Positions 62,408-64,000 of a stretch of DNA of 64,000 nucleotides are shown piece by piece. Made by a program: the position numbers and the translations under genes. Source of the stretch: Bacteroidota bacterium. GTDB lineage: Bacteria > Bacteroidota > Bacteroidia > B-17B0 > Aurantibacillaceae. Under the pieces are notes generated by a model. The model was not told the origin of the DNA. It was given only the letters and a program-made list of their open reading frames with translations, and did no database searches. Every line of letters begins with the position of its first letter. The stretch's first letter is position 1. The DNA is taken from positions 1-64,000 of the forward strand of contig JACDDR010000003.1 of NCBI GenBank assembly GCA_013816895.1, in the 5' to 3' direction.

Positions 62408-63325
62408 CTATTTGGAAATAACGAGTTTTTTAATAGCAATTGTAACTGCGCCAGATATAATTTTACATACATAAATACCCGGAGCAAGGTCAAGCCCGTT
62501 TATCTGTAAATTCTTTTCATTCGGGTTTAAAGGATAGGTCTTTATAAATTTACCTTGTATATCTTCCATCACCAACTCCGCGCGATCTGTATTTGGCAAG
62601 CTATACGAAGCATTAATAATTCCCGTCGAAGGATTTGGATACAGAACCAGGTTGTTATTCTCTGCAGATGTTTCATGCAATCCCGCAGTGTTTACCGAAT
62701 ACGTGATTACAAGTTTTGGAGCTAAAGCAGGATTTGAGTTGTCCTTTGAATAAAATAATAAGCCGTTTGTAACGCTTTCATTTACGAGTTTTAAAAGAAA
62801 ACCAAAACTTGTAGAAGAATTACTGATCATGTCCTGCACAAGCGGCTTAACATTAATGTTCAGATAATTCTGATTAGATGAAGTGGATTGCGGCAGTATC
62901 ACACTGTTAACAGAGGTAGTGGCAGGCTGGTTGTTCCAGGTTACTGTGAACTCTCCCCAGCTTTGTGTAATCCTTTCAAGATAAGAGGCATTGGCAGAAC
63001 CGGTATGGCCCTGTAATGAACCTATCGGTCCGGTTGCATATAAATTAATTGAAGCGGTTAAGATTGTTGCGTTAGAAGGGAGAGAGGATAAGTTAAAATC
63101 GATAAGGGCCCTGTTCATGTTAACGCCTGGAGGAGGAGACGCCGATGCGGGAATGCAATAAGCGGCATTCTGAATGGCAGAGCCGTAATTATTAGCAGCC
63201 GTGCTTGCCCCGTCATGATAACCAATGGCAGCGTCTTTGCTTGCGGTTAAGGTTACCGTTGTTTGAGAAAAGGATGCGGTTAACATAAAGAATGCCATTG
63301 CGCCGGTTAAGTAAAATTTTGTCAT
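62408..63325 (-). CDS. DNRLRE-domain protein secreted by T9SS
   Basis: This 305-residue protein has a signal peptide (about 1-20), a DNRLRE-type beta-sandwich domain (about 22-210: VTLTASKDAAIGYHDG, NMNRALIDFNLSSLPSNATILTASI, SWGEFTVTWNNQPAT, LLFYSKDNSN) and a C-terminal T9SS type A sorting domain (NLVLYPNPSTGIINASYSLP, then the final GIYVCKIISGAVTIAIKKLVISK). DNRLRE modules occur in extracellular carbohydrate-acting or adhesive proteins; here the domain stands alone, so binding is more likely than catalysis. Promoter and terminator are both evident. Confidence 0.9.
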   Translation of the reverse strand: MTKFYLTGAMAFFMLTASFSQTTVTLTASKDAAIGYHDGASTAANNYGSAIQNAAYCIPASASPPPGVNMNRALIDFNLSSLPSNATILTASINLYATGPIGSLQGHTGSANASYLERITQSWGEFTVTWNNQPATTSVNSVILPQSTSSNQNYLNINVKPLVQDMISNSSTSFGFLLKLVNESVTNGLLFYSKDNSNPALAPKLVITYSVNTAGLHETSAENNNLVLYPNPSTGIINASYSLPNTDRAELVMEDIQGKFIKTYPLNPNEKNLQINGLDLAPGIYVCKIISGAVTIAIKKLVISK

Positions 63326-63348
63326 AGTTCTGATTTAATTGATTTATA

Positions 63349-63377
63349 CAAAAATAGAAAATTCTCTTCAACATCAA
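63349..63377 (-). promoter_or_regulatory. Promoter of the DNRLRE T9SS gene
   Basis: On the minus strand TTG (complement of 63375-63377) and TATTTTTG (complement of 63349-63356) are 18 nt apart and end 23 nt before the ATG at 63325. The TTG overlaps the stop of the glycosyltransferase gene. Confidence 0.55.
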
Positions 63378-64000
63378 AGGTCTTTATAGATACTCGAAAA
63401 TTGTCCCCCCACTGCTTGAAGATCATATTTCCCTTTTAAGATCGAAGAGATCTTTTCATGATCGTAATGCATGTGAGATACTTTACGAATTTTATCTTTC
63501 CAATCGTTAACATTGTCTTCAGCTATTGCTCCATTAGATTCGCTGATAACTTCGGTTGCTATTCCTACATTGCTCACTATGCAAGGCAATCCGCACATCG
63601 CGGCTTCGGCAATAACCACTGAAAAAGTTTCGTAGTCCGACCCGTGTAAAAAAACATGACTACGGTTTAATTCCTCACTGAGTTCATCCTGGTTTAGAGA
63701 ATCGATGTATTCAATTTTGTAAGCATAATTCTCCGATACAATTTTATCACGCAGAACACCTGTACCCACCAAAACCAATTGAAATTCGGGCAAAGCCTTT
63801 TCATGATATAACTGTTCTAAAGCTTCCGTAAAGTAAAAAGGGTTTTTTGGTGGCGACCAGTGCGCAACCGCTATAAACGTTAATATGTTCTTTTTTTTAA
63901 TAGAAGCGTTGTAAAAAAAACGGGATGAGTCGATGACATTTGGCACCACCGAAACATTCTTGTTGCTGGTAAATTTTTTCACCGTTTCCGCTAACTGCTG
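63374..64000 (-). CDS. GT4-family glycosyltransferase, C-terminal part (runs off right edge)
   Basis: The track proposes GTG at 63982 as start, but the frame is open to the window end (QQLAET before it), and the protein is clearly only the C-terminal half of a GT-B enzyme. Visible features are FIAVAHWSPPKNPFYF (hinge and donor loop), FQLVLVGTGVLRDKI, and the E-x7-E motif region DYETFSVVIAEAAMCGLPCIVSNVG. Donor and acceptor are unknown. It lies upstream of the DNRLRE gene; whether it is part of a sugar cluster cannot be seen here. Confidence 0.82.
   Translation of the reverse strand, partial: QQLAETVKKFTSNKNVSVVPNVIDSSRFFYNASIKKKNILTFIAVAHWSPPKNPFYFTEALEQLYHEKALPEFQLVLVGTGVLRDKIVSENYAYKIEYIDSLNQDELSEELNRSHVFLHGSDYETFSVVIAEAAMCGLPCIVSNVGIATEVISESNGAIAEDNVNDWKDKIRKVSHMHYDHEKISSILKGKYDLQAVGGQFSSIYKDL

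Overview
The window is a chromosome fragment of a free-living-type member of the Bacteroidota. The evidence is consistent across the window: several secreted proteins end in type IX secretion (T9SS) type A sorting domains, promoters match the Bacteroidota pattern (TTG, about 20 nt, TAnnTTTG), Shine-Dalgarno sequences are mostly absent, and there is a PorE-like TPR/propeller/OmpA protein, WG-repeat and TPR proteins with Bacteroidota character, and moderate-to-low GC. The genus cannot be fixed from sequence reading alone. No rRNA, tRNA, CRISPR array, prophage or intact insertion sequence was seen.

Layout. 1-4.4 kb: the N-terminal 757 residues of a large repeat adhesin running off the left edge, a MarR regulator, a YceI protein with a likely operator-containing promoter, and an RluF-type pseudouridine synthase. 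4.4-15.1 kb: an orphan LolD/MacB-type ATPase, an outer-membrane barrel, Kdo transferase WaaA, a glycosyltransferase, and then a tight five-gene polysaccharide operon (flippase, two kinase-less Wzz-type subunits, O-antigen ligase/polymerase, Omp85-like barrel). 15.2-22.4 kb: housekeeping genes (pfkA, ruvX, rlmI, 3-methyladenine glycosylase) with a PEBP protein, a membrane glycosyltransferase, and a T9SS beta-propeller gene interrupted by one in-frame TAA. 22.5-27.9 kb: a phaJ-phaB pair, two tandem POT-family peptide transporters and a lipoprotein.

28-35.2 kb: a second envelope operon: a GH3/beta-lactamase-fold fusion, a WcaI-like glycosyltransferase, a second O-antigen polymerase/ligase and an M23 peptidase. 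35.6-41 kb: two tandem TPR-membrane proteins that stop where related proteins carry a SpoIIE phosphatase, then a fused alpha/beta 2-oxoacid dehydrogenase E1. 41.3-49.4 kb: envelope genes (NlpC/P60 lipoprotein, HTTM-like membrane protein, OmpH/Skp, MazG-like pyrophosphohydrolase, two small secreted paralogues, rhomboid protease, PorE-like protein, PorG-like barrel). 49.5-57.3 kb: a RecD-like helicase, ribBA, a CoA-type Nudix hydrolase, small secreted and membrane proteins, a TPR/WG-repeat protein and serC. 57.5-64 kb: lysA-lysC preceded by a probable 24-residue leader peptide, ispE, a lipoprotein, a DNRLRE T9SS protein and a glycosyltransferase running off the right edge.

The dominant theme is the cell envelope: lipopolysaccharide and exopolysaccharide assembly, peptidoglycan turnover, outer-membrane biogenesis and T9SS cargo, mixed with core metabolism. 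The less ordinary signals are the putative lysC leader peptide, two genes that appear to begin with CTG, the single-codon nonsense mutation in the T9SS propeller, the tandem operator in the yceI promoter, an 18-bp perfect palindrome before the PorE-like gene, and several inverted-repeat intergenic elements. I found no strong evidence of a completely novel multi-gene system.
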